A stretch of DNA of 64,000 bases from Delphinapterus leucas (taxonomy: Eukaryota; Chordata; Mammalia; Artiodactyla; Monodontidae): the NCBI RefSeq assembly GCF_002288925.2, contig NW_022098036.1:38011022-38075021 (forward strand), in the 5' to 3' direction. Within the stretch, counting starts at the first letter, position 1; each line of letters starts with the position of its first letter. Positions 38,856-51,000 of this stretch are shown one piece after another. The notes under the pieces were generated by a model that made no database searches, was not told the DNA's origin, and saw nothing but the letters and a program-made list of their open reading frames with translations. The position numbers and the translations under genes were made by a program.

Positions 38856-39574
38856 TCTTTCTTGCTTTTTAATGTAAGCCTTTATAGCTATAAATTATTC
38901 ATTTAGCACTGCTTTTGCTGTGTCCCATAAGTTTTGGTAAGCTGTGTTTTCATTTTCATTCCTCTCTAAGTATTTTTAAATTTTCCTTATGATTTTTTTG
39001 TTTTATTAGTTGTTCAAGAGGGTGTTGTTTAATATCCACAAATTTGTGGCTTTTTCAAGTTTTTTTTGTTACTAATTTCTAACTTCATCCATTGTGATCA
39101 CAGGAGATTTTTTTAAATGATATTTAAGTTTTAAAATTGATTAGAGTTGATTTGTGTCCTAACGTGTGGTCTGTCTTTGAGAATATCTCTTGTGTATTTG
39201 AGAAGAATGTGTATTCTGTTGTTGTTGGATAGAGTGTTCCATATATGTCTGTTAGATCTAGCTGGTTTATTGAGTTGTTCAAGTCCTCTGTTTCCTTATT
39301 TTCGGTCTGGTTCTTCTATGTGTTATTGAGAGTGGGATATCGAAGTCTCCAGCTGTTATTATTGAACTATTTCTTCCTTTAATTCTGTCAATTTTTGTGT
39401 CATATATTTTGATGGTCTCATTAGGTATGTAAATATTTATAACTGTTTTTTGTTTTTTGCTGTATTAAACCTTTTATTAGTATATAATGTCCTTTGTCTC
39501 TTATGACCTTTTTTCATATAAAGTCTATTTTGTCTAATATTAATATAGAAGGCTTGCAAACCTTAATAGTATAT

Positions 39575-39690
39575 ACTAGGCTTTGCAGGTCACATTGGGT
39601 CTGTGTTGCCTATTCTAATTTTGTTTATTGTTTTTTTTAAAACCATTTTTCACTCTGTGGCTGTCCAAAAACAGGTAGGTTGCCAATTCC
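39575..39690. repeat. hAT-type remnant
   Basis: 'ctaggctttgcaggtcacat' and 'aaaaacaggtaggttgccaa' match the opposite orientation of the family seen at 10545. Confidence 0.45.
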
Positions 39691-40369
39691 TACTTTATCT
39701 TGAACAGAAGCTTTTTAATTATAGTGAATTTATCCATCCTTTTCTTTATTTTGTCTTTGTAAATATGGTTTTTGTGGTTACTTTTTAAAGTGTTTATTTG
39801 CAAAGATGATGCTGTTCATGGTGCATTATGACCTGTAAAAGCAATCGAAAAGTCCACTGTCCATGATCCTTTACTAAATGCCAAATCTGTTATTTTATTG
39901 GTCCTTATTATCACTATCAGACATAATCTTTACCTTTTCAGTCTGTACAGGTCATAAGATCAGTTCCAGTAGTCATGACTTCTCTGTTGTTATCTGCTTT
40001 TTACTCTCCTCTCCAGTATTTTATGTTAGACTATGTCCTTTTAAGTTTCATTTTAATGAATTCTTACCATTTCCTTGTCTTGTGTCTTTGTGAGTTAACC
40101 TCACTTCAGCTCCTGTTCAGAAGTTGCTTTGGGGTTCTTGCTATTTTACAGGATTTGTGCTTCTTTGTTTAATTTACTGGATTCTCTAGGTATGGATGAC
40201 TTTTAATACCAAAATGCCAAAGGAAGAAGTGAAAATGAATTCTCACAACAGTATAAGATTCTAATAGGAAGTATTGTAGTCTTTTTTTAATTCCTTAGAG
40301 GACAGTATGACTTGCACTTAGTTTGCAGTATCTTTCTCAACCAAAAAATTACCAGTTACTGCTACTACT
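39691..40369. other. Unassigned intronic sequence
   Basis: No exon or definite repeat recognised. Confidence 0.4.
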
Positions 40370-40471
40370 TTTTTTAAAATTAATTATTTATTTATTTGGC
40401 TGTGCTGGGTCTTAGTTGTGGCATGTGGGATCTTTGTTGTTGTGTACAAGATCTTGCTGTGGCATGTGGGA

Positions 40472-40505
<34 letters not shown>

Positions 40506-40606
40506 CTGTGGCACGCATGCGGGATCTAGTTCCCTGACCAGGGATGGAACCTGGGCCCCCTGCATTGGGTGCGCAGAGTCTTAACCACTGGACCAGCAGG
40601 GAAGTG
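40370..40606 (-). mobile_element. CHR-type SINE with internal poly(T)
   Basis: 'aattatttatttatttggct' to 'ggaccagcagggaagtgc'. A T run of about 30 bases at 40473-40503 splits it between two 'gggatct' copies. Confidence 0.85.
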
Positions 40607-41907
40607 CACTACTTCTTAAGAAGCAAAATAAAATGAGCTTCTTTCATTTTTTTCTGTTGCTAATTGTAAAATACTTATGAGATCTGGAAATTAGAGTCAC
40701 ATAAGGGTTCTACAGTATGTGATTCATGTTTGTTTTTTTTTAAAGCCAATACAGGAGAAAACCCTCAATCAGAATTTCTTGAAGTTGTGTAATGAAACTG
40801 ATATATTCTACCTTTGCTCCACAGCTTAAGAGAGTCAGAAGTGCTACTTTTCTCTTTAGGATCTAGACTATTATTAGGTTCTGAATCTTTACCATTGCTC
40901 CTAGATCTTTATTTTTGTTTTGAAATTTGTATGTAGACTAAGTGTTATATAGTTGTGTATAATTTCTCAGGTCTTACGGAGTTGTGAATGATTTCATTTA
41001 ATTTTTCCAAACTTAATGTGTTAAATTATTCAGATGAATTCATTTGTTCTGATTCCATGTTCACTGAAATTTTAAAAAAATTAACCATAATTTAGCTTAC
41101 AAAGTAGCTTACTTTCTCTTAATGGGCAAATACACCTATTGGTCATCTCGGCAAGAGCATGAAAGTTAATTTTATTGTAAATATGTTCATAACAGCAAAT
41201 ATCCCCATGTAGATGCCAGCCTCCTTAAACATTACTCTTTAGTGTGGGGTGTATAAAGGAGGCTGACATGCTGGGAAGGGCCAGAAAAAGATGGAGAATT
41301 GTCTCTCTGAGAAAATAAGGCAATTAAAAGGAAAAAAAAATTCTCTCACTGTAGAAAATGACAACAGAAAGTAATGCGGTCATTGAACATAAAGTGGCTT
41401 AACTTAAACTATTTGCAATACTCTGGATAATTGTTTCAAGAGATAAAACAATTTGGAGTGTGGTGGATAGAATGGAAAAGATTATAAATTTTTAAGTATT
41501 TCATGAAAGAAATGCTTTTGAGGGAATATTACTGTTTTTTAAACAAGCAATATCTAATTTGAGGAAAAATATTTATCTACTTGTGAATATAATATTTTTT
41601 AGTTCTTTGTGACTTGTTTGTTAGGAATTAGGTGCAATTTTTACATATAAAATTTCCTTTCAAAAGTATGTAAAACTTAATATTAGAGACAAAAAGGATT
41701 ATAAGCAAATAGCTAATTTATAGTTATCTTTATTTTAAAGTGATTGTATTATCTAACAAAGAAAGTTTGATCAACTGCTTCTATGAATTTTAAATCTTGC
41801 TGTCATGAATAAAAGGGCAGAATTTTACATTTATTGTTTTCCTTTTTTCAATTTCCTATGTATAGTTAAGAAAAAAATGAAAATAAATGAACTTTTTGTA
41901 TTTTTAG
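40607..41907. other. End of STRN3 intron 1
   Basis: AT-rich, without recognised repeats. A pyrimidine-rich tract and AG at 41906-41907 form the acceptor of exon 2. Confidence 0.7.
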
Positions 41908-42011
41908 GCCCGGATAGCATTTTTGCAAGGAGAAAGAAAAGGTCAAGAAAACTTGAAGAAGGATTTAGTAAGAAGAATAAAGATGTTAGAATATGCATTA
42001 AAACAAGAAAG
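41908..42011 (+). CDS. STRN3: STRN3 exon 2 (coiled-coil end)
   Basis: Acceptor 'tttttag' ends at 41907 and donor 'gtatgt' starts at 42012. The exon is 104 nt, entered in phase 0 and left after two bases of an Arg codon. It encodes ARIAFLQGERKG through EYALKQER: charged heptad-like sequence forming the C-terminal part of the coiled coil through which striatins dimerise and contact PP2A. The frame is open upstream of the acceptor, so a longer ORF call here includes intron and should not be read as a start. Confidence 0.95.
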
Positions 42012-45000
42012 GTATGTGTCCCTCATTTTCTTATATGAATAAAATAAAGTAGAACAATATTATTCTTTTTATGTATTATTATACAGTGTATTTAACGCCT
42101 TTTGAAAGATACAAAGATTTGCCCAAAATACAGGACGATATTTTGATTTGATTCTTATATAGGAAAAGAAAAAAAGATTAAAATCTTTAAATTGAAATAA
42201 TATCTTTTATTATAGAGTCCAAGTTTTTTCTGTTTTACAGATTAGGAAAAATTTATCTTTACTTGGGTGTATATTTTAGTTGGGCAATTTATCTTATTTT
42301 TTTTCTTTTACATCCAGTATATTGTTTTTCTCCAGCTTCTTTTGCAAGTAAAGTTTAAAGAAACAGACATTCATATTATGCTTTATTTGTCATTGGAGAA
42401 ATATATACCAGTAGTTAGTTACTTGCCTACGTAGAAAAGGAAAAAAAATTGTTTTTCTTTCAACAATTTATTATTAAATTTTCAGGGCAAAATATCACAA
42501 ATTAAAATACGGCACAGAACTGAACCAAGGTGATTTGAAAATGCCAACCTTTGAATCAGGTAAACTTGATTCTTCTGTTAATCTCCCCACCCCACCCCCA
42601 CCCCCCACACACCCCATGCAAGAAAAACTGGTTTAAGCTCATTTTTATGTAACAAACATGTTCTCTTTACCCCCATTTTGCTTTGAAAGCATCAGTTAGT
42701 TAGATGGTTGCCTATTATAATACTGTCTAGAATTTGGGGAAAAATAATAAATAAAAGTAGTATCAATAGTGTCATCTACATAATCCCGAGGTTCTCTTAT
42801 TTTTCTTGTTTTGAAACCTGTGTAAAACTGGGTGTGTTTTTGGTTGTCATTAGAAGTGGAAGGTAATGAGTAACTCTTTGTACCACCTGTAGGCAATTCT
42901 TATCCAAGTCTATATAAGCTTAATTTTGTATTATTAAAAAGTTATTTTTTTTTCTAGAGAAGCTGTGATTAACTCATAAAGAAATTGCAAATTTGAATTT
43001 GGAAACTACGGAGGCAGCCAGATAAGGATAAGAGAAGGAAAACATTATCTCCAATTGGCCTTGCTGTTTACTAAAGTAGTGAGTGTGAGAGTAGTATCTG
43101 ATGAACAGTTATGCAGGAAGAGAGGGCTGGATATAGGAAAAGGCTATAACAGTTTAGTGTTAATTTAGGGTTCCATATGATTACAATTTGAGTAATCTAA
43201 AAGTTTAATAAGGAAAGAATATTTTGATTTATGTTATATAATATTTGGGAATATTACTGCAATTTTCTATTTCTGAGGTATATGTAGAACCCATTTATAT
43301 ACACAGTTTGATGGTGCAGGCAAATTGAATACTATACTGTTCTTGGCTGCTGGTTATTAAGATAAGGAAAAAAATGTGTCTATTTTGATATACAATTTTT
43401 CTTCTCCTTGTATAGTTGTTTCCATTCCTAATAAAGTCAAAGCATACATGGTAGGGAAAATAAAACAAATAGGGATTTTTTTTTTAAGTTAAATGTTACA
43501 GTAAATTTTTAAAATTTAGCTAATTGGTTTTGGTTTAACATTAAGTACTTAAAACTTGGCAGAAACACCCTATATGTATAACCTGCAGTTGATTTATTCT
43601 TAGGTCTTCTCCACTTACCAATTTTAGCACCACAACCATATCTTCCTAGTTGTCATATATAAAATTAAGAGACCAAGATAGGAGTGGCATAGGTTTCCTT
43701 TGATCTAGCTTTTAAGTGGTTACGAAGACTCAGATGCCAGGGGACAATATTATGGTCTCCTCCTTGGAAAAGCTATAATAAATGATAAAAAGATGGAAGG
43801 CCTGTATATTTTGGGCCATGTTTACTGCAGCAGTCCCATTATAGTTAGAGAAAGTACAGTGGTTTCACCATAGAGAAAACCTGATGTCTTCATAGCTTTT
43901 CTTTAACTCATTTTTTTTCTAATATGGCTAGAATATTCAGAAAATAATCACTTTTTTTTTTTTTTGCCACTCCGCATGGCTTGCAGGATCTTAGTTCCCA
44001 GACCAGGTATTGAACCCAGGCTACAACAGTGAAAGCGCTGAGTCCTAACCACTGGACCACCAGGGAATTCCCCACTTAGTATAACTTGAGGACTGTCCCC
44101 CTAACTTGGTCTGTATAAATGTGAGGAACAGCCCCACTGTTCCTGGAACTAGAGTCGGAATTGGCTAACTGGTCTTGGTACAAGTTGGTATAAAGGAAAA
44201 TCATTAGCACGTAATCTCTCCTGCCCCCAACTGAAATGAGAGAAAAACAAGTCTGTTTTTAGCTATATAAACTTAACTATTAAAACTTCCTTAAATTGAA
44301 GAATAAAATAACAACCAAGTATTTTATTTATAGGAAACAATAATAATAAAGTAGATTATTTTTACTGATGTAGAAAAACTACTCAGGATGTTTAGTGGAA
44401 AACAAACAAAGGAATGGGCAAAAATACCCCATGCAAACAATGAGATAAAATTATTTACATCAAAGTATAGAAAGAAATAAACATTAAATGAATCAGTGTT
44501 GCCTTTTATATACTTAAAATAAATCAAAATGTAAAAAGGAGAAAACGTACGAAATACTGTTACGAAAGAAGTACAAGGTATGTGTGTTTTTATACCCTTG
44601 TCTTAGTAATACCAGTATATATATCCTAAACTTAACTCTATAAAAGGGGGTGTATCCAAATCTGTAAACAGCTCCTATTTCCCTACATTTAAGGGAAAAA
44701 ATCTACAACAGTAGACATATGGGTAAAAGACTTGAAAAGCCACCAATAAAAGAGGATATCCAAATGGCCAACAAACATACGAAACGATGCTCAAATGTAT
44801 TAGCTTATACAACTTATTTGAGGAAATACAACTTAAATACAACTTAAAACCACAGCACAGTACAATTAGACACCTACCACATTTCACATTTCATGTGAAA
44901 ATGAAAAAGAGAAAATGTCATGTGTTGCTGAGGATGTGGATCAACCAGGATTTGCACACCTTCTGGTGTTGGAATTCTAGTTTGATAAAACTGCTCTGAA

Positions 45001-48000
45001 AGTGATTTGTCAGTACAAGTTTCCCCCAGTATCCCAAAGTAGAGCATTCCTGTTCATAAGCCAAAATGACATAAAACAAAGATGCAATTTACCTTTGGAC
45101 ACATCTTGATAATGATGCACAAAATAGATCAAGATAAAGCACAGATGATAATAGACACAGTTCAAAGCTATGGGCTTGTTACGGAGCTTGGTGGTGCCTC
45201 TCTCGCTGCTTGGGGGTGTGTGCTGCCACTGTAACAGTTCACTGCAAAACAAATGCTGAAGGCTATTTTTTCTTTTCGCCTTTTTTCATAAAGAGTGAAA
45301 ATTCCCTCTGAATTTTTTCAGTTAGGCTAGCGAAAACAGGTACTAAATGTTGGTCTTTCATAAAAGCGAGGTGGCCTAAAGAGAGCTTTCGAAAAGCGTG
45401 GGATAACTGTATTGCTAAAGGGAACATAGCGTGCCCCGTGGCCCAGTAATTCCACTCCTTAAAATGTTCATCACAAGGCTTGTATAAGAATGTTCATAGT
45501 ATCATTACTTTTAATAGCAAAAAACTGGAAGCAATTCACATGTTCTTCACCAATAGAATAGACAAATATATTGTGATATTTTAGTGTAAGGAAATGCTGT
45601 TTAGCAAAAAAAAAAGTGAATAAACTATAACTAGACTAAGCTATAACCAAAAGTGAATAAGCTATAACTAAATTTTATGTGGATCACATAAAACTGAAAA
45701 TTGATAGAAATGATTTCATATATATCAAATTCAAAAATTAACCTAGTGTTTAGAAATCAGGGTAGTGTTAATATTCTTTTAGGAATATCTAGTTAGACTT
45801 GGGAAAGGGCACGATGAAAGTTTTTAGGGGTGCTGATGACATTTTATTTCTTCATCTAGCTACTGGTTACATGGGTGTGTTAAAAAATTGATTGAGCTGT
45901 ACGCTTAGGATGTACTTCAAGAATATTTTTACCAACATTATTTATAATAGTGAAAAATGGAAACATTTCAACATTAGGGAACTGGTTAAATTAAATAGGT
46001 ATATACCTTCTGTAGATTATATAATTATTTTATATGATGTTAATCTATATTTATTGCCATAGAATGTTCAAGATACATTAAGTATTGAAAGCAGCTTGTA
46101 GTGCAGTACACACACTTCGACTTTTTTTTTTTTAATTTAAGGAGGGGAGAAGCTGATGTTATTTTCAGATGGAAAATATGGAATGATAAAATCTCAAGTA
46201 CTAACACTGTTGGTGATAGGATTTGGGGCAATTTGTATTTCTTTTTTTTAAATGTATTTTTTTGGCCAGTTAATTATGTGTTATATGTGATTTAAAAATA
46301 GGCAAAATGGTATAAATAGAAAAAGTCATAAATAAAAAATGTGGGCTATTAGAATGAGATAATTATTTCTGGAAATTATAGATGTTTCTACGTGCAGGGG
46401 AAGAATGAGAAGATATTAATAACGGATTGTTAAGGTTAGAGAAGTAATACCTGCAGAGAATATTTGAATTGCTACCAATAACTGTTTGTTCATGTGACTC
46501 TGAGGAGTCTAGGAGCCTAATGACTGTAAGCCATGGTAAGAGTTCTCAACATTCAATGTGAGGGCTTGTCTTCTATGGCCCTATATTCTTTGCTTTATCA
46601 TAATTTTTATAATGGGAAATTGCAGGAAAATATTTCTGTATCATTAGTGCCAATGAATAGTTTTAAATATCACTGTGGATATACTAGTTGAGAGCTTAAC
46701 TCATCTGAAGTTATACTGTTTATTAAACTCTTTTTTAATGCATACACTTTGTTACCGGAGAATAAAATATGACTTTTTACATATAGTAAAAACTGTTTTC
46801 TGGTCTAACTTTTAGTTCTAAAAATGAAATCGACTGTATAGAGTCTTGTATGTAGCCTTAGAGTCTACTGATACAGACTCTAAGTTATTCATTAGTTTTA
46901 TAAAAATATATCTAATTTCTAAACAATGTTGATTTTGAAACGTTTATATAAATAGTAAATATCACTTTTTAATTTCAAAAGCATTCAACAGCAGAATTCT
47001 GGTAGTTTAAAAAATTGATTTCAATAAAATTTCATTTCAAAGCCTGGGCTTTTGATTTTTAAATCACTTGTAATAAAACAAGGAGGGTGGTGCCTAAGTG
47101 TTTGGACTGTCAGGATAAACACACTTTAAATGAGTGACCCACAGTAAGCACTCAATAAAAGTTAATTTTCTTCTAGCCTTTATAAAATATTTTGGTATAT
47201 TCTTGTGGGACTTTATCTCTAAGAAAACTTTGGCAGTATTATCAGGAGTTGAAATAACGTGTATGAAACTTGTCTTGTTTTTGTTGTTGTTGTTGTTACT
47301 GTTAATTTTAGAAGAAACCAAAGACACAGAGGCTCTCACAGCACCTCAGAATAGCCAGTTAACGTGGAAGCAGGGCAGACAGCTGTTAAGACAGTGAGTA
47401 ATGGTTCATTTTCACCTTTCTTTAAGGATCTAGGTATGAAAGTGCTTCTATTCAGTCACTTTGCAAGTGAAAATTATTTAATGATAATGGGACAATGTGT
47501 ATAGTTTTCATATTGCTTCTTTTTTGTTTTGTTAGATGCTTGGATCTTTTTAAAGTTTTGTTTCCTCTGAATGTTTCTCTAAACATTTCTCAGAATGATG
47601 TTTTTTTCTTATTTGTGGAGTAGGATGTCATAAAGACTAGATGTCTTGAAGACCAGAACAAAAATAGGGAGTTCATACTTATAGACATTCTCATTTCCAT
47701 CACTGGAAAATTTACATATTTGGTTTTAAGTGAGATTGTGACTGGCTTAGAGAAGCAACTTAACTGGTAATCAGAAACTTTTCAGAAGTGGCTTGCTAAA
47801 TCCTGCTTCTACTTGAATCTTTGAGGAAGCATTTTTTTTCGAGGAACCTTTTTGATGTTTGAATTCTTTGCCGTATTAGAAGTACTTACGTGGCAAATAT
47901 TATTGTCTTATCTATTCGTTCTTTTCCCTTGTATTTTGAAAACTTTGGTACTTGCGTACTACTGAAATGTTAGGTAATTCAACTTTCTCAACTCTTTACC

Positions 48001-51000
48001 ATCTTTACCATCTTTACCATCACTTCAGTAACCCAGTGAAGTGTGGTCAGACCCTTGATCTTGTTATAACCTAGAACTGCCCTACCTCTGGAATATTCCT
48101 TGATCATATTCCACTTTTCTTACTCCAGTTCCCATGTTATTTGTCCTCTGACCTTACTTTGATCTTTAGATCCTTGACTGTTTCATTTCCCTTACCTCCT
48201 TTACCTATTGTTGGTTTAATTTTTTTTTTTTTTTGGCGGTGGGGTTTTTTTGTTGTTTCTTTTTGTTTCCCTAGCTTCCACTTAGACCCCATGATCCTTT
48301 ACCCTTTTGCTGGTACCCTTAACTTTCCTGATGCCCACTCCTTACCCCCACCACCAATCATTTTACTATACCTACCTGCAGTATCCCAGCCCTAATGAGT
48401 CTTACTGTTTATTGCTTCTGTTTCTAATTAATTCTTAGAGAAAAATCACAGAATTGTGTGAATGCCATTACACATTCACGGTTTCCTGTCCAAACATTGC
48501 ATAGAGCCTTTTTCCATATCCCTGGTCATCTGCTCCCATTGCCCTCAGTGGATATTCTGAACTTTTACCACATCTCAGCCCATTCTCCCTTACTCTCATT
48601 AGAGCACCTCAAGCTCTACTTCACTGAAAGCATGAAGGCTATCAGGTGAGAACTGTCTTTTTGCTTTCCTTTCTGAAAATGTATTTAAACCTCATATTCA
48701 TCATCTCAGTTTCTAATGTTCCATTCAAAGAAGTATTTATCAATCTGGACAGTTAGTGACTAAAACTCAAACAAACTTCAAAAACAGATTACTGTCTGGA
48801 AGGATGCTGGGATAGCTAGCAGAGTTGAGGGAAGTGCTGATTAACTGAGTGTTAGAAACTTAAGGGCTAGTGTATCACTGAAGATTTCTCAGGGACTGGA
48901 AACACCCAGGATATGTTCTTATTCTCTGGTGTTCTACTCCTCTGTGTATCAGTTTTATTTTCTACTGAAAACCACTTTTCTCCAGGTGGCAGGGGATCCC
49001 TTACTTTAGTCAGAATAATTTCTGAGGATTGGATTTGTCTTGACTTGATCAAATAACTGCTCACGAGTCAGTTATTTTTACCTGGATTGTTTAAGATCTT
49101 GACAGTTCTTTTAGACCACATGGCTAGAGTGTGGTGGGAGTTTTTTTTCCTCAAAAGAGGATCGCGTTTTTTAGAAGAGTATGACGGCTATAGAGAAATC
49201 AGTTGCACAGTATTTCTCTCATAAATGCCTAATCCCATTGCCTGGCTTTATATTGTGTCTCTTCTCATTTTTCTGTAACAGTAGTTTATCTCCATAGTCT
49301 TCCTTATTCATTTCTCAACTGTCTAGTTTGTTTTCCATTTTGATATTCCCCTGAAGCTTCTATCACAAACATTTATGAGAACCTTTTTGTTCATATTGAT
49401 CTTTTGGAAATATTTGACATTAACTCTTCATTTCTTTTTGAAACTCTGTTTTTCTTACTTTCATGAAACTACTCTCTGCTTTTTTTACCCTCATTTCTCA
49501 AGTTCTTTCTTAATTTTCCTTTGAGTTTCTTATTCTTCCAGCCCTTTAGATGTTTGTGTCCCCAGGTTTTGTTTTTACTTATGCTTTTTCTCTGGGTAAC
49601 TTCATTTAAATCCATGGCTTCAAATATCTCCAAACACTAATGACTCCCAAATCTGTACACCCAGTCCAGTCCCTTCTGAGCTTTTGACCTTCTTACCATT
49701 GTGCCTAATAAATGTTACCACTTTCATAGATACTACTTGATTATTTGATAGGTATCCTCTAAACCATATTCTGACCCTTTATTCTTCATTTTATTCAGTA
49801 GAACCACCATGCAACCATCCCAGCTAGAAACCTGAAAAATTTCCAAAATTCTTATATCTTCTTTTATTCTACTGCCATATTTACTTGTGTACCAAGTCAC
49901 TAAGATATTTTATTTTTCTCACATTTCTCCTCTTCTCTAGTTTTAATTCTTGCTGTGTTAGTGTCCTAACCAGTCTCCCTGTCTTTAGCTTTCACTTAAA
50001 AATCCTCTATTATTTTGTCAGCAACATATAAAAAGAAACAAAAAAGGCTTCTTTTTAACATCTTCCCTTAGCCTGTCAAATACTTTAGGAAGAAATTTTA
50101 AAATTTGTCACACAAAGCCGTTCATGACCCATTATCTATACTTATGTCATGATTCAGTCCCTTTCTTCTTTTTCAGTCTCATCCTAGATCCTCTGTTAGG
50201 TACCCTGGTTTAGATAACAAGGAAAGTTTGAAAACCGCGGGACTGTAGGACTGCTATAAGACCTTAGATCCTAGAAGGAGAGCTAATCTAGCCATCAACC
50301 TCTGGCTAAGAGCCAGGGTTTAAACGTAGCATGTCATTGTTCTGAGGTTTATTTCTGTTCATCCTTTACCACTTTCTGGAATTTTTTTTTTTTTAAGTAA
50401 TATATATCATCAACTCCTAAAACTTTTTTAACGCTCTAGGTCTTTTTAGGCTTCAGGATAATTGGCCCTTAATTAGTGTTAGCCATCTATATGCTTTTTA
50501 AATTAAACTATGGTTTGTAATCGGCCTTTTTTTTTTTTTTTGTAGAACTGGAACTAGAGAGAAGAAAGTTATTGAGACAAAGGAAGAGTAAATTTTATAG
50601 GATTATGGATTTTTCTAAAATTCTTTGATGTGATTTTGATTTGACAAGATTGCATGTATTAACAATATGTGGGATTTAATATTTTTAATTTTCTCTTATA
50701 GATATCTTCAGGAAGTAGGTTACACAGATACAATATTAGATGTACGGTCTCAGCGGGTAAGATCATTACTTGGACTATCTAATTCAGAACCAAATGGATC
50801 AGTAGAGACAAAGAATTTAGAACAGATCCTGAATGGAGGTGAATCTCCTAAGCAAAAAGGACAAGAAATCAAAAGGTATGACCTATACTTATAGGTTAAC
50901 ATTGTTTATATAGCAGGTATTGTGAATTTCTTTAGCTTCTTGTTATTGCTGTTAACAGTTATCGAAGCATGTAGAGTTCAGATTTAAAGATTCCTCCCCG

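Larger units (their letters stand above)
36746..39545 (-). mobile_element. Second L1 ORF2 segment, antisense
   Basis: Starts mid-ORF2 ('tagggattgcactgaatctg') and proceeds through reverse transcriptase ('acagagataattttacttct'), to endonuclease-side sequence ('gagaagaatgtgtattctgt', 'agtctccagctgttattatt'). Decayed throughout. Three SINEs lie inside. It may be the continuation of the L1 at 33640 interrupted by the L1 at 34405. Confidence 0.82.
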
